DNA from: Eriocheir sinensis
Lineage: Eukaryota > Arthropoda > Malacostraca > Decapoda > Varunidae
Length of the DNA stretch: 64,000 bases
Assembly: GCF_024679095.1 (NCBI RefSeq)
Contig: NC_066516.1
Coordinates: 2,977,788-3,041,787 of the forward strand
Direction: 5' to 3'
Shown piece by piece: positions 10,335 through 21,827 of the stretch (position 1 is its first letter; each line of letters starts with the position of its first letter). The position numbers and the translations under genes are program-made. A model generated the notes under the pieces. That model did not search any database and was not told the DNA's origin. It was given only the letters and a program-made list of their open reading frames with translations.

Positions 10335-12180
10335 TGTCCTGATACGTACCCTCCTCTTGGAAGAGTTCAAGTCGTAGGCAGGAGGAAATACAGATGAAGG
10401 AAGATTGTTCCAAAGTTTACCAGCGTAAGGGATGAAAGAGTGAAGATGGTTGTTAACTCTTGCTTAAGGGGTTTGGACAGTATAGGGATGAGCTTGAGTA
10501 GAAAGTTGTGTGGGAGGCATGCAGTTAGCAGGTTCGGAAGAGCAGTCAGCGTGAAAATATCGATAGAAGATAGAGAGGAGGAGAGCTGATGAGACAAAGA
10601 GCCTTAGACTCCACTCTGTCCAGAAGAGCTGTGTGAGTGGAGCCTCCCCACACGTGAGATGCATACTCCATACGAGGGCGGGCAAGGCCCCTGTATATGG
10701 ATAGCAACTGTGCAGGGGAGAAGAACTTGTGGAGACGATACAGAACACCCAACCTCGAGGAAGTTGATTTAGTGAGAGGAGATGTAATGTTTCCAGTTCA
10801 GATTTTGAGTTAAGGATAGACCGAGGATATTTAGTGTTGAAGAAGGTGGCAGCTGAGTGTTGTCGAAAAATAGGGGATAGATGTTTGGAAGATTGTGTCA
10901 AGTTGATAGGTGGAGAAATTGAGTTTTTGAGGCATTAAAGGACACAAGGTTCCTCTTATCCCAATCGTAAATGATAGCAAGGTCTGAGGTTAAGTGTTCT
11001 GCAGCCTCCAGTCTGGCGTCATGTAATTCCTGTTGAGAGGGTCTTCTATTAAAAGAAGTTGAATAATGCAGAGTGGAGTCATCAGCATATGAGTGGATAG
11101 GAGAGTTTGGTATGGAAAGAAGATCACTGATGAATAACAGGAAGAGAGTGGGTGATAGGACAGAGCCCTGTGGAACACCACTGTTGATAGGTTTAGGGGA
11201 AGAACAGTGACCGTCTACCACCACAGAGATAGAACGGCTGGGAAGGAAACTGGAGATAAAGGAACAGAGAGAGGGATAGAATCTGAAGGAGGGCAGTTTA
11301 GAAAGTAAAGACTTGTGCCAGACTCTATCGAAAGCTTTTGATATGTCTAGCGCAACTGAGAAAGTTTCACCGAAACAGCTAAGAGAGGATGACCAAGAAT
11401 CAGTTAAGAGAGCAAGAAGATCGCCAGTAGAACGCCCCTTGCGGAACCCATACTGGCGATCAGGTAGAAGGTTAGAAGTTGAAAGGTGCTTTTGAATCTT
11501 CTGGTTAAGGATTGATTTAAAAGGTTTAGATAGGCAGGAAAGTAAAGCTATAGGGCGGTGGTAGTTTGAGGGGTTGGAGCGGTCACCCTTCTTAGGCACA
11601 GGCTGTATGAAGGCATACTTCCAGCAGGAAGGAAAGGTAGATGTTGACAGGCAGAGGCAAAAGAGTTTGACCAGGCAGGGTGTCAGCACAGAGGCACATT
11701 TTTTAATGACAATAGGAGGCACTCCATCAGGTCCATAAGCCTCCTGAGAGTTGAGGCCAGAGAGGGCATAGATAACATCATTCCGAAGAATCTTAATAAC
11801 CGGTATAAAGGAGTCAGAGGGGGAATGAGTAGGAGGAATATGCCCAGAATCGTCCAGAGTGGAGTTGTTACAGAAAGTTTGAGCGAAGCTTTTCAGCCTT
11901 AGAGATAGATGAGACGGCGGTGCTGCCGTCAGGGTTAACCCGGTAGCAAGAAAGCAAGAAAAATGAGAAAAAATCACCCCTCATACAAACCATTTCATAA
12001 TATATTTCAAACATTTGTTATCAGATTATGTATCATCTATTTTTTGGGTTTATATCATGGCACAAATTTGGCCCGTCGCTGCTACCGGGTTAAGGAGAGG
12101 AGGGAAAGATGAAGAAGTGAAATTGGAGGAGATATTTTTGGCTAGGTGCCAGAAGTCCTGAGAAGAATTAGAAAAAGCAA
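10335..12180 (-). mobile_element. LINE family B copy, interrupted by a TTAA MITE
   Basis: On the minus strand the RT is well preserved from about 11900 to 10898: YGPDGVPP, QPVPKKGDRSNPSNY, YGFRKGRSTGDLL, KAFDRVWHKSLL, SGVPQGSVLSPTLFLLF and the catalytic YADDS. A stop or frameshift after FLHLST shifts the C-terminal part to other frames (about 10464-10901). Near 10570 about 50 bp present in the 22755-25836 copy are deleted. A MITE at 11939-12089 splits the endonuclease-RT linker. The 5' endonuclease is missing beyond 12180 and the 3' end lacks the poly(A). Confidence 0.88.
11935..12093 (-). mobile_element. TTAA MITE family, copy 1 (151 bp), nested in LINE B
   Basis: TTAA at 11935-11938 and 12090-12093. 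The ends are inverted: TTAACCCGGTAGCA on the left and GCTGCTACCGGGTTAA on the right. The uninterrupted B copy near 24015-24050 shows the site joined as expected, supporting a real insertion. The interior matches copy 2 at 15001-15206 in opposite orientation (GGCCAAATTTGTGCCATGAT, AATAGATGATACATAA). No ORF. Piggy-Bac-like by target site. Confidence 0.85.
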
Positions 12181-12229
12181 AAGCAATTGATTCAATAAAT
12201 GATATAATTATATATAATGATATAGAATA

Positions 12230-12486
12230 GGTAAAGGAGAAGGAAGGAAACAGCTGTATTGAGGTGAGTTTATTACCGACTAGTTTCACTTTTGCTTCTT
12301 CAGGGGAACTGAGGTGACTCGTACGTCATCTTGCTATATATAGGACATATAGCATATGCTGTATATATGATATACAGCAGGATGACACCTGAGCCACCTC
12401 AGTTCCCCTGAAGAAGCAAAGGTTAAACTAGTCGAGAAGAAACTCACCTCAACATACCCTTGTTTCTTTCCATCTCCTTCACCCAA
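12230..12486. repeat. Near-perfect palindrome of about 255 bp (foldback element)
   Basis: Left arm 12232-12345 and right arm 12370-12484 pair along most of their length. Examples are TTGAGGTGAGTTT with AAACTCACCTCAA, GACTAGTTTCAC with the complement of GGTTAAACTAGTC, and GCTTCTTCAGGGGAACTGAG with its exact complement. The short centre is AT-rich. Flanks carry similar ATATAGAATA sequences that might be a target duplication. Confidence 0.85.
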
Positions 12487-12507
12487 CTTGTCGAAAATCT
12501 CCTTACA

Positions 12508-12855
12508 GATATAGAATACAGTTGAAATTGTGTACATCTATATACATATAGACAAGTAAATATTAAAATATACATGTACTAACTCAGGACATAACCATGT
12601 TAAAGTTATAACAAAATATCTTTACCTAATGAACAATTAGTTATACTCATAATGATTTTTTTTACTTTTTGGTAAAGTTATACTATACATAGTTATAATT
12701 GTTATATATTTGTTATATTGATAATATAGTATAGTAAAAATATATATAATGTTATAGAATACAGTTAGTAATATACACATCCACCTCTATATAGACCAGT
12801 AAATATTAAAAAATACATGTAATGACTGTCAGGACATAACCATATTAAGATAAAA
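12508..12855 (+). repeat. Local direct duplication of a ~95-bp segment
   Basis: Segments 12508-12605 and 12755-12855 share TATAGAATACAGTT, ATAGAC.AGTAAATATTAAAA, ATACATGTA and CAGGACATAACCAT. They are separated by about 150 bp of AT-rich sequence. Confidence 0.7.
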
Positions 12856-13190
12856 CATTTTATTCTGATCTCTTCATTTCTGGGAAACCGAAAGTAACAA
12901 ATGGCTGAGCCAACTTTTCAGCTTTATGTTAAAGGATGCATATACTGCACAGTTATTTGCCATATTTCCAAAGCTATGAAACTGCCAAGCATGAAATATT
13001 CACAATAAAACGTGTACGTGTACTGACCTGCCCAGGCTCCACCCACATGCGCACTTCCCACACTTCAGCTTCCTGGGTGTTTTATGGCAAGTTTTACATT
13101 ATTATTAGTCATTTTAAGGCATTATGTTTGGTTTATGTAAAAGATGAGTTATATGACAGTTTTTGGAACCAATTAATGACATAAGCTGAG
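12856..13190. other. Unannotated stretch
   Basis: No exon or repeat boundary recognised. Confidence 0.5.
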
Positions 13191-13194
13191 ATGA

Positions 13195-13375
13195 CTATAT
13201 TCCATACAATACACACACATAACCATTCTGTAAGAACAGCACCATGTGGAAGGTGACCTGTTCACTCTAGAGGTTTGTTTACCAATGGTGAGACTGTTTG
13301 ACTAGTGGTGCCCAATCAACAACCAAGGCTTGGTAGAGGGAGTGTGTGGTTTAACCTCATACGACCATTGCAATA
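13195..13375 (+). repeat. Dispersed repeat, copy 2
   Basis: Collinear with 9085-9250; see that entry for the shared blocks. Confidence 0.6.
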
Positions 13376-14084
13376 TATTGTACAGTGCTGGTGGTGGCAG
13401 ATGACGTGGATAGCAACACACCATCCACCACAGCTAAATTCACTCAACCCCTTCTTTCTCCTTCTGTTCTGCGATGATCTGGAAAATATTTACATCTGTC
13501 AACTCTACTGACAGCTCTTTGTTAGTCCCAAAAGTCTTCTGAAGCCAGTGGCTATCAGCCTTCCACAGGGAATAGATGAATGCTTGTCTAATGCCCCATA
13601 TTGGGCCCCATCTGACTGCCACTCCCCCTTATCATTCCCCCCATGATTCTCACTATGGGACCACAAAAGCTCAAAGAGCCCCAGACTGGAGTGATATGTG
13701 CATTGGTTAGGGAGAACAAGTAACAAGGAATTAGATGTAAACACAGGATTCACTCACAACTGTGCAATGCTGGACCTCAAAATCAGTAAACCAGTAAAAC
13801 TACTTTGAACTTGTCCTGGATGAGCTGACTGTATGAATCGGTGTGAAGGTGATGTTTTCGTGGAAGACAGGGCACTGTGTCACACTACAAAGTTAGTGGT
13901 GAACTGGTTTGGACTTAATGATGTAAAGTTGCTAACACCTTGGCCTGGCAACTCACTGGATCTTATTCCTATCAAAAACCTCTGGGCAATCTAAACACAT
14001 CATCTACATGAACGTGACACTTCCTTATTCCATGCTTTAAAACCCTTTGTACCTGCAGTGCTGTTTTGACGTATGTGTGTACCA

Positions 14085-14965
14085 CGTGCAGAAGCGTCCT
14101 TGTAGTACTGAGCAATATGAGTGTGGTACACACATACCAGACTGTTACATGGACGTGGTGTACAGCCAAATCATGAGTGCAGATCTTAGCTTTTCAGATC
14201 CCACGAGGATTGCGAGGAGTTAAGAAGACTCAAAATAAGTATGAGTCAGATTAAGATCTTGAAACAGAGGTGGAGGACAGAGAAACTACCAGACAGTGTT
14301 ACTAGGCAGACACACTGTCAGCATGTGTGTATGAGCGGTCTTGTAAGATAGCCTCACACGAAGCGCGGGGGAATGGGAGCTGCGGTACTGCAGGCACATG
14401 TGCAGAAGCGTCCTTGTAGTACTGAGCAATATGAGTGTGGTACACACATACCAGACTGTTACATGGACGTGGTGTACAGCCAAATCATGAGTGCGGATCT
14501 TAGCTTTTCATATCCCACATGCCAATATTCTCGAGAAAGATAAAAAAATGCATTAACCATTACCTACAGTCACTCATCTGTCAAAGTCACAACCTGTAGC
14601 CAATCAATTATAGAGTCCATTTCTCATGCTTAAGTAGGATAATATAATTATCCCAGGCCTTCGAAGATTCTCTGTTTTCAATAATCTTGCTACTCGAGTG
14701 ACTAATATTTTACTGTTTGGTGGAGGTAATATCCTCCTTCAGATAGCAGTGAAAAAGATCATAACTATGAGATAGATTGCGAGGAGTTGAGAAGACTCAA
14801 AATAAGTATGAGTCAGATTAAGATCTTGAAACAGGTGGAGGACAGAGAAACTAACAGACAGTGTTACTAGGCAGACACACTGTCAGCATGTGTGTATGAG
14901 CGGTCTTGTAAGATAGCCTTACATGAAGCAGGGGAATGGGAGCTATGTACTGCAGGCACATGTTT
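14085..14965 (+). repeat. Interleaved local duplications (A1-B1-A2-x-B2)
   Basis: Unit A (about 117 bp, starting GCAGAAGCGTCCTTGTAGTA) occurs at about 14090-14206 and 14402-14518, nearly identical. Unit B (about 190 bp, starting GATTGCGAGGAGTT) occurs at about 14209-14400 and 14777-14965. Between A2 and B2 lie about 258 bp of unrelated sequence. The high identity implies a recent event. Confidence 0.85.
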
Positions 14966-14996
14966 AAATCAGTGGGAAGCTGTGGTAAAGAGGGGG

Positions 14997-15210
14997 TTAA
15001 CCCAGTAGCAGCAACGGGCCAAATTTGTGGCTTTACGGTGTAGGAGCAAAGGGCCAAATTTGTGCCATGATTTAAACCCCCCAAAATAGATGATACATAA
15101 ACTGATCACAAATTCTTTGATATATATTAAGAAATGGTTTATGTAAGTGATGAATTTTTCTCGCTTAGAGGGACCATCAAGAAACATGATCCCTGCTGCT
15201 ACCAGGTTAA
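14997..15210 (+). mobile_element. TTAA MITE family, copy 2 (206 bp), in the Tc1/mariner remnant
   Basis: TTAA at 14997-15000 and 15207-15210 with inverted ends CCCAGTAGCAGCAACGGG and CCCTGCTGCTACCAGG. Compared with copy 1 it has an internal tandem duplication of about 50 bp beginning at GGGCCAAATTTGTG, which accounts for its greater length. Confidence 0.85.
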
Positions 15211-15299
15211 AGGTGCCATTCAAGAGACATGGGGCAATATTAAACAGGAACTTTTGTAAACCTGAGTGATTCCTTTCCCAAGCATGTTCAGATTGTTAA

Positions 15300-16225
15300 G
15301 AGCTGAGAGTAGCCTACAAGTTATTCATTTTAGTGAATATCATCTTTAATACCATATTCAACTCTATTAATCATCCTGTTCCCAAGTACAACAGGTTCAT
15401 GCAGCATCGGCATCACCTGCCACTGCTAGCACTGTATGTATTACTGATTTTACAACAGCTTTTTCATTACCACACAAACATGGCAAGCAAACAAAACCTC
15501 TCAGTATGAACAAATGACATCCTGGAGTTGACAACCCCAACACCAAAATCAAGACTAATACCAAACAATAACAGTGGCTATCGTAAGACTAACACCAACA
15601 TCAGTTACAAGGGGTTCCATTCTTGTCGTCATTGGACACTGCCAAGACGAGTAGCATCTGCTTGACCACCATAGCCTGTACACTTCCTAAAGGCCTAGGT
15701 TAAGCCTACAGGTAATGCAACATTCATTGTTGTTGCATGCTATTTTTTTAGTCTGAACTTCAGAAAAGTGTCTTCAGCGCCAGCAAATATTCAATAATTT
15801 CTTTAATACAGAAGGATGAATCCCAACCATAACTTCTTGGGAAACAGGGTCCCCTTATTATGATTATTATTACTAATATTATTATTAATGAAAGTTGAAC
15901 AAATTTTATGTCAGAATTTAGAAAGTACAACTATGAGTAGATCTGCATAATTAAATGTCCTTTATTAATTACCTCTATATTCTTTATGAAACAACGTTTT
16001 TTGCAACCAAAGTCCTTTCATCTGTAGAAATGCCATGCATTCTTTAAAATACAGGTTGTAGCCTAGTACTAGATCACAGGATATTTTTTGTAACAGGCAT
16101 TTAGCTAAATAAATTTTGGACAAAATGTTTCACTGTGTGCAGTGCTATCAAGAACCTTGTGATGGGGTCATGAGGGTGATACAGAAAGTCTAATTGGGTC
16201 ACATCTAAAACTTTAAGGGCCACTA
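15300..16225. other. Unannotated stretch
   Basis: No exon recognised; a short ATT-rich run lies near 15870-15890. Confidence 0.5.
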
Positions 16226-17456
16226 ATCTAAACCTGGGGTTCTCAATCATTGGGTACTTTCCTTTCAAGGTGTTGTATATTAACTAAAGGGGTTGTATGC
16301 TAACTCCAGAGAGGTAATGAAGGTCTTTGTCAAAAAGATTCTCAATAAAAATTGATATAGTGTTTGATGTAGTGTAGATACCAGCAAACTAGTAAAATAA
16401 TTTATAATTTTCATTGTAATTTGGTCCCTTGCAATTCCAATCAAATATTTTATATACTTTATTATCATTGATACAGTGAATATTGCTTTGGTATTGTTAC
16501 AAATTTAGATATATATAGGGTTTTTTTCTGTTTACTAATTATTTACTTAACAAATCTGCAATATATAGTGCAACCATATTTCATAGGAATGGTTTTAAAA
16601 ACAAATGGACAGTAGAGTCTCACCAATAATATCCAATGGATGGCGAATAAATAAGATTACTAGTAAAACTGTTATTTGTGTAACAATTAGGTAGCTTATA
16701 TGTGAAGCCCTCCTCACAATTGACTCCATAGCTTGCCTCACATTTCCATCACAACCAAAAAATATTTAGCCACTGCAATACTCTTGTTGGTCACTTGTTA
16801 GTTTCTCTTAATATTTAGCACTGTTAATTCTAAACAGTTCTGTTTCCACATGTCAGTGTACTACGTATAATACACCACTTTCAAGAAGTTCATCATTCTG
16901 TCTTATCTTTGCCCTCAGTGGAGGTTTCTTGTGGGTGCCTTAAATTTTTTCCTTACCCATCCCAAAATTCTTTGGCATTCATGCAGCAAATCACACCCTG
17001 CATCATCTCTCATAGCTCCAACAGGCAAAACTGCAGAACCCATTATTAACCACAGACCCTAGTAACCACTGGCTATAGAGTTAAAAATGTCATACTTGGC
17101 CATAACAGTACTTCACTGAGTGTCTAGACAGTGCAAGTGAACCGGGACAGGCAACCACATCACCAACGTAGCAGCAAACAAATTCTATCCGTGACGCACT
17201 CACACACTTTCCACATAATATATGTTACTCAAGAGAATCTAGATAGCATTATCAAAATAAATGCACATCTTTTCCAACCTACCGTTATTCTTGAATACAA
17301 TATTGTATGTCATTATTGGTTATTGGTGAGAACTTACTGTGTCACTATGTAGTACCTATTACTTAAAAATTGTATTACTTGCAATGCCATTGAGGGGTGA
17401 TGTGGTGAGCACCAATGACAATGAGAATTTATGTGTAAAGAACTCCTGGTCTAAAC
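16226..17456. mobile_element. Probable decayed hAT element, about 1.2 kb
   Basis: The left end CTGGGGTTCTC and the right end, reverse-complemented, CAGGAGTTCTT resemble hAT Charlie-type termini. They are flanked by ATCTAAAC (16226-16233) and GTCTAAAC (17449-17456), matching in 7 of 8 bases, the right length for a hAT target duplication. Beyond the first 11 bases the ends do not match well, and no transposase frame is recognised inside. Confidence 0.5.
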
Positions 17457-17807
17457 CATTTTCATAAAAATGTTGTAGTGTTACTTCATGATTTAATTCT
17501 AATCTAAAGTCTCAGGGACTTGAAGCTGCAAAAACTTGATCTTATCAGTAATTTCTGTACATGTACTAAATATTGAAATATTTAATTATTTTGATATCTT
17601 TAGTGTACATATATATTATTCTTGCTTTTGTTTTGGGGGGTAAACATGTGATCATTTTTTTCCTAGTTATTTGCTAGATACATTAGTGATTTTTTTCCTT
17701 TCCATATTTGTGAAATTATATATATTAAAAAAATCCTTTCCATTACAGCTCTGGGATACTAAAAATAAATTGATACCTATGACACAAACACTCTGTATAT
17801 TTTATGT
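17457..17807. other. Unannotated AT-rich stretch
   Basis: Nothing recognised between the two hAT elements. Confidence 0.5.
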
Positions 17808-19074
17808 CCTTAGACCATTGGTTCCCAACCTGGGGGTAAATTACCCCCTGGGGGTAATTTAGCAATTTTTCGGGGGTAATGGAGGGGTGACAGAAAAATG
17901 TTAAGAATTCTGAAAATCAAGTAAGCATTGGTATTAGGATTAATGTTAACTTAGTCTTGTGTTGAAAATCGTCAACTTCATCAAGTCCAGGGATGTGAAT
18001 TCGCGCATATTCAAGGAGCTGTGCAAGGAAATGGGAGAACAGTATCAAGTTCTGCTTTACCACACCGATGTTCGCTGGTTGTCACGAGGCAAGGTTGTAC
18101 ATCGTGTCATTGAGCTCCGAAAGGCTATTCAGGAATTTCTGGAACAAAAAGGATCTCCTTTTGCTACCAAGTTCACTGATAAGGAGTGGCTTGCTCGACT
18201 TTGTTACTTGGCTGACATATTTGCGGAGCTGAACAGTGGTAATCTGCAACTCCAGGGCCGAAACACGACTGTCATTGATGCCCGTCACACTGTGGCTGCA
18301 TTTCTGGCGAAACTGAGACTCTGGATTCGGCGCTTGGAGAAAGGAGTGATCGCCCAGTTCCCCACCCTAGACCAGTTTATTGAGGAGAATAGTCATGATA
18401 CTGGATCTCTTCTACAGACCATCAACAAAGAGATGAGCGACCATTTGAAGGGGCTTGAAACAAGCATGCATCACTACTTTCCAGAGTGACCAAGAAACAG
18501 CCAGTCGTCAGTGGATCATTCATCCCTTCTCTGTACCTGATGAGGCCATTCATGATGATGATTTCCCTGCAAAGGAGGAGTGGATCACAATGCGAGCCAA
18601 TGAAGCCTTGAAAATCGAATTCCAAAACCAAAATGCAGATTCCTTTTGGATTTCACGACTAGCCGACTCGCCAACTCTGTCCAAGAGAGCCTTGAAGTTG
18701 TTGGTATCATTCTCAACAACGTATCTGTGCGAGAAGGGGTTCTCAACTGTGCTGGGGATGAAAACAAAAAAGAGGACTCTCTTGAATGTTGCAAACGATG
18801 CCAGGCTGGCACTTTCAACCACGAAGCCAAGAATTCCTCAACTAGCTTCAAATATGCAACTCCAACCATCTCACTGATGCTCTTGACATCTTTGGTAAGT
18901 CATTAGAGATGCAAAATGTACTAATACAATAAATAAAAGAAATTATCTCTAGTGTTTTAGTTTAGCCATATATATATAAATGTTGACAACATTTTGTGAA
19001 AGGGGTAACATGCTTAATGTGGCATGCTAAATTGGGTAACAAGCTGAAAAAGGTTGGGAACCACTGCCTTAGAC
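17808..19074 (+). mobile_element. hAT element with perfect 8-bp target duplication
   Basis: CCTTAGAC occurs at 17808-17815 and 19067-19074, directly outside the inverted ends CATTGGTTCCCAACCT and, reverse-complemented, CAGTGGTTCCCAACCT. The element is 1251 bp (17816-19066). It carries only the C-terminal half of a transposase, so it is an internally deleted, non-autonomous copy. The termini are of the Charlie type. A repeated GGGGGTAA motif lies inside the left end. Confidence 0.93.
17959..18877 (+). pseudogene. hAT transposase C-terminal half (ZBED5/SCAND3-like), frameshifted
   Basis: The first frame (17959-18489) encodes HTDVRWLSRGKVVHRVIELR, a hallmark of the RNase H-like core of hAT transposases of the ZBED5/SCAND3/FAM200 group, followed by helical sequence. 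It runs into a stop at 18487. A second overlapping frame, in register from about 18480, continues with WIIHPFSVPD and ends with the hAT dimerisation region, including LVSFSTTYLCEKGFSTV. One frameshift near 18475-18490 separates them. The BED zinc finger and first catalytic aspartate are missing. Confidence 0.9.
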
Positions 19075-19103
19075 AGTAAAGATGGCAGCAACAACTGATA
19101 AGT

Positions 19104-19127
19104 CGAGAGAGAGAGAAAGAGAGAGAT
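19104..19127. repeat. (GA)n microsatellite, 3' flank of LINE C copy 1
   Basis: On the sense strand of the LINE this reads (CT)n directly after the 3' tail. Confidence 0.9.
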
Positions 19128-19258
19128 TTACATAGATTTACATAGATTTACATAGAAAATCAGACCACACAGACCCCATGGTCCAGACTTGGTGGTCTGT
19201 CCTTAAACCTAAGTGATTTTACATTAATCAGAAGACTCCAAAACGTTGCATTTCTACT

Positions 19259-20892
19259 CTAGTTGATATTAAGTTGAAGGAAGTGACGGTCGAGCTTATT
19301 TTTGAAGGAGTCAATCGTGTTACACTGGACCACTGACGGTGGAAGCTTATTCCATTCTCGCACTACAACGTTGAAGAAAAATTTGGTGCAGTCTGAATTT
19401 ACTTGTCTACATCTGAGTTTTACGCCATTGTTCCTCGTGCGCAAAGTGTCATCGATCATAAACAATGTTGATCTGTCTACATTCGTGAAACCATTAAGTA
19501 TTTTAAAACATTCGATCAGTTTTCCTCGGAGGCGACGCTTCTCAAGAGAGAACATGTTAAGGGTAGAAAGCCTTTCTTAGGATTTGTTGCGCAAGGAAGG
19601 GATCATTTTCGTTGACGCTGAACACCTTCTAATTTAGCAATATCCTTTGCATGGTGGGGAGACCAAAACTGTACCGCATATTCCAAGTGGGGTCTGACTA
19701 AACTGTTGTAGAGCGGGAGTATTACATCTTTATTCTTGAATACAAAGTTTCTTTTAATGAAGCCCAACATTCTGTTCGCTTTATTTGCTGCATCGATGCA
19801 TTGCTGTGAGAATTTGAGGTTTGACGCGATTTTGACCCCCAAGTCTTTGGCGCATTGAACGCTTTTGAGTTTAACGCCGCGCATTTCGTATTCGAACTTC
19901 TTATTCCTCGTTCCAACTTGAAGGACCTGGCACTTGTCTACGTTAAAGTGCATCTCCCATCTATCCGACCAAGCTGAAATTTTGTGCAAATCCTCTTGGA
20001 GGCTTTGCCTGTCTTCGTCAGTGAGAACCGAGTTGCCAATCTTTGTGTCGTCTGCAAATTTACTAATGCGGTTATTGAGTCCAACATCCACGTCGTTGAT
20101 GTAAATAATGAAGAGCACTGGGCCAAGGACCGAGCCCTGAGGGACGCCACTAGTGACAGGCGCCCACTCTGAGTTAAATCCGTCAATCACTACTCTTTGT
20201 TGTCTGTTGCTCAACCAATTCGCGATCCATTGGTTTACTTGACCGTCAATACCTATTTGCTTTAATTTGTAAAGTAATTTATGATGCGGGACTTTATCAA
20301 ATGCTTTCTGGAAATCAAGATAGACTACGTCCAGTGATTTGGTTACGTCATAAACAGTGAAGAGGTCGTTATAAAAGGTTACTAGGTTTGATAGGCAGGA
20401 TCTTTTGTTTCGGAAGCCATGTTGTGAGTCCCCAATCAATGAGTGGCTTTCAAGGTAATTCACAATTTTGTCTCTAATTATGCCCTCAAGTAGCTTACCT
20501 ACAACCGAAGTTAGACTAATGGGCCTGTAATTACCTGGTACTTTTTTGTCTCCTTTCTTGAAAATTGGTGTCACGTTAACCTTTTTCCAATCTGAAGGGA
20601 CGATGCCTTGTCGCAAGGACATATTGAATTCGGTTGTGAGGGAGGAGAGTATTTCGCTCTTTGTTTCTTTCAGCAGAGTTGGATATACTTTGTCAGGTCC
20701 AGGACTTTTATTTGTTTTAAGTGAATGGAGAGCTTTAAGGACTTCATCGGTTGTTATTTCAAAATTAGGCAATGCATGCTCGAGATTTACAATAGTACTG
20801 GTGTTGGTGGTAGCGAGAGGAAGACTGTTAGTATTAAACACCGAGGAAAAGTAATTGTTTAAAAGGTTTGCAATGTGTTGGCTGTCAGTCAC
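19259..20892 (-). pseudogene. LINE C ORF2, reverse transcriptase and C-terminus, one frameshift
   Basis: The main frame (20892-19603) shows KTNKSPGPDKVYPTLL, NVTPIFKKGDKKVPGNYRPI, QHGFRNKRSCLSNL, VVYLDFQKAFDKVPHHKLLY, SGVPQGSVLGPVLFIIYIND and the catalytic FADDTK. The thumb follows, with VRPHLEYAVQFWSPHH. A frameshift near 19605 breaks the protein in GVQR; the remainder (19555-19259) ends with FKNKLDRHFLQLNIN. The endonuclease is missing from this copy. Confidence 0.93.
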
Positions 20893-21028
20893 TAGTGCAC
20901 CGTCGCTGTTTGTTAAAGGTCCAATACCACTTTTGATCGCCTTTCTGTTGTTTACAGCCAGTCACTAGTGCACCGTCGCTGTTTGTTAAAGGTCCAATAC
21001 CACTTTTGATCGCCTTTCTGTTGTTTAT
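20886..21028. repeat. 73-bp tandem duplication in LINE C copy 1
   Basis: The unit beginning CAGTCACTAGTGCACCGTCG occurs at 20886 and again at 20959; both copies are identical apart from the junction. Confidence 0.9.
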
Positions 21029-21317
21029 GTAACTGAAGAAAGATTTCGGATTATTTTTACAGTTGGCTGCAATATTTTCTTCAGATTCACGCTTTGCCTG
21101 ACCTACTAGTCTTTTTACTCGCCTGGCATCATTATAAAGTCTAATGTTTTCGGGCGTTTTGTTCTTTCTTTAACCTGTAAAACAATTTTCTCTCATTGAC
21201 TGATTGTTTAATTTCGCTATTAAACCACGGTGGGCTTTTATTAGTGTTAATTCGCTTCTCGCACAAGGGGACGAATGTGTTCTGCTGAGTGAGTAAGTGA
21301 TTTTTAAGGCTTAGCCT

Positions 21318-21343
21318 TAAAAAGAGAGAGAGAGAGAGAGAGA
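21318..21343. repeat. (GA)n microsatellite, 5' flank of LINE C copy 1
   Basis: Same repeat and same strand as at 19104-19127 on the other side of the LINE. Confidence 0.9.
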
Positions 21344-21764
21344 CTGATCGAATGTTTGAAAATATGTATATAATGGATTTACGAATGTGGACAAATCTGA
21401 ATTGTTTATAATCACTGACACACTATGAAAGAGAAATAAAAGTACAAACGTTAAATGTCAACAAATGAACTCAAACCACCTAATTTTTCTTTACCAGTGT
21501 TGTAGCATGAGAAAATGATGGATCCAACCTTTAGTGGTTAAGTGTGACATGAATGATTCTTTTAGAAACAAACTCAACTGCCACTCCTCCATCTAAATAT
21601 TCACTATGACAGAAATGGAGTCTTGGTAGCCATTTGGTTTGATGTTTCAATAAGTTGAGGCCAGACCATCTTAGTCAGTACCTAGGGTCTGCATGGGGTA
21701 GAGTAGGAATGTTTCCTGAGACTCGGAGCCTTTCCATGCCAGATTTTAAGGAGACTCATTCTTT

Positions 21765-21777
21765 TTTTATTATTTAC

Positions 21778-21824
<47 letters not shown>

Positions 21825-21826
21825 TT
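21765..21826. repeat. (TTTA)n microsatellite
   Basis: About 14 tetranucleotide units, directly before SINE-3. Confidence 0.9.
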
Positions 21827-21827
21827 T

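Larger units (their letters stand above)
13842..15290 (+). pseudogene. Tc1/mariner transposase C-terminal remnant, split by insertions
   Basis: From about 13850 the frame reads VEDRALCHTTKLVVNWFG and then LTPWPGNSLDLIPIKNLWAI, followed by a stop. This corresponds to the H.APCHT and WP..SPDLNPIENLW blocks around the second and third catalytic acids of DDE/D Tc1-mariner transposases; the third-acid block retains LDLIPIKNLW. After HHLHERDTS (about 13998-14025) the match stops. It resumes at 15211 with GAIQETWGNIKQELL, the helix that normally follows. Between them lie local duplications (about 14036-14996) and a TTAA MITE (15001-15206). The N-terminal domains were not identified. Confidence 0.75.
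19128..21317 (-). mobile_element. LINE family C (CR1-like), copy 1, inserted in (GA)n/(CT)n
   Basis: The copy contains the endonuclease-RT linker, RT and C-terminal domain of ORF2 and a short 3' UTR. It ends in three tandem copies of TCTATGTAAA read on the minus strand, followed by (TC)n. The 5' end is truncated and abuts (GA)n at 21318. It differs little from copy 3 at 41652-43416, so the family was active recently. A 73-bp tandem duplication is present at 20886-21028. Confidence 0.93.

Noticed and set aside
13305..13753. Frames upstream of the Tc1/mariner remnant as its N-terminus
   Set aside because: No helix-turn-helix or first catalytic Asp block could be recognised in either strand.
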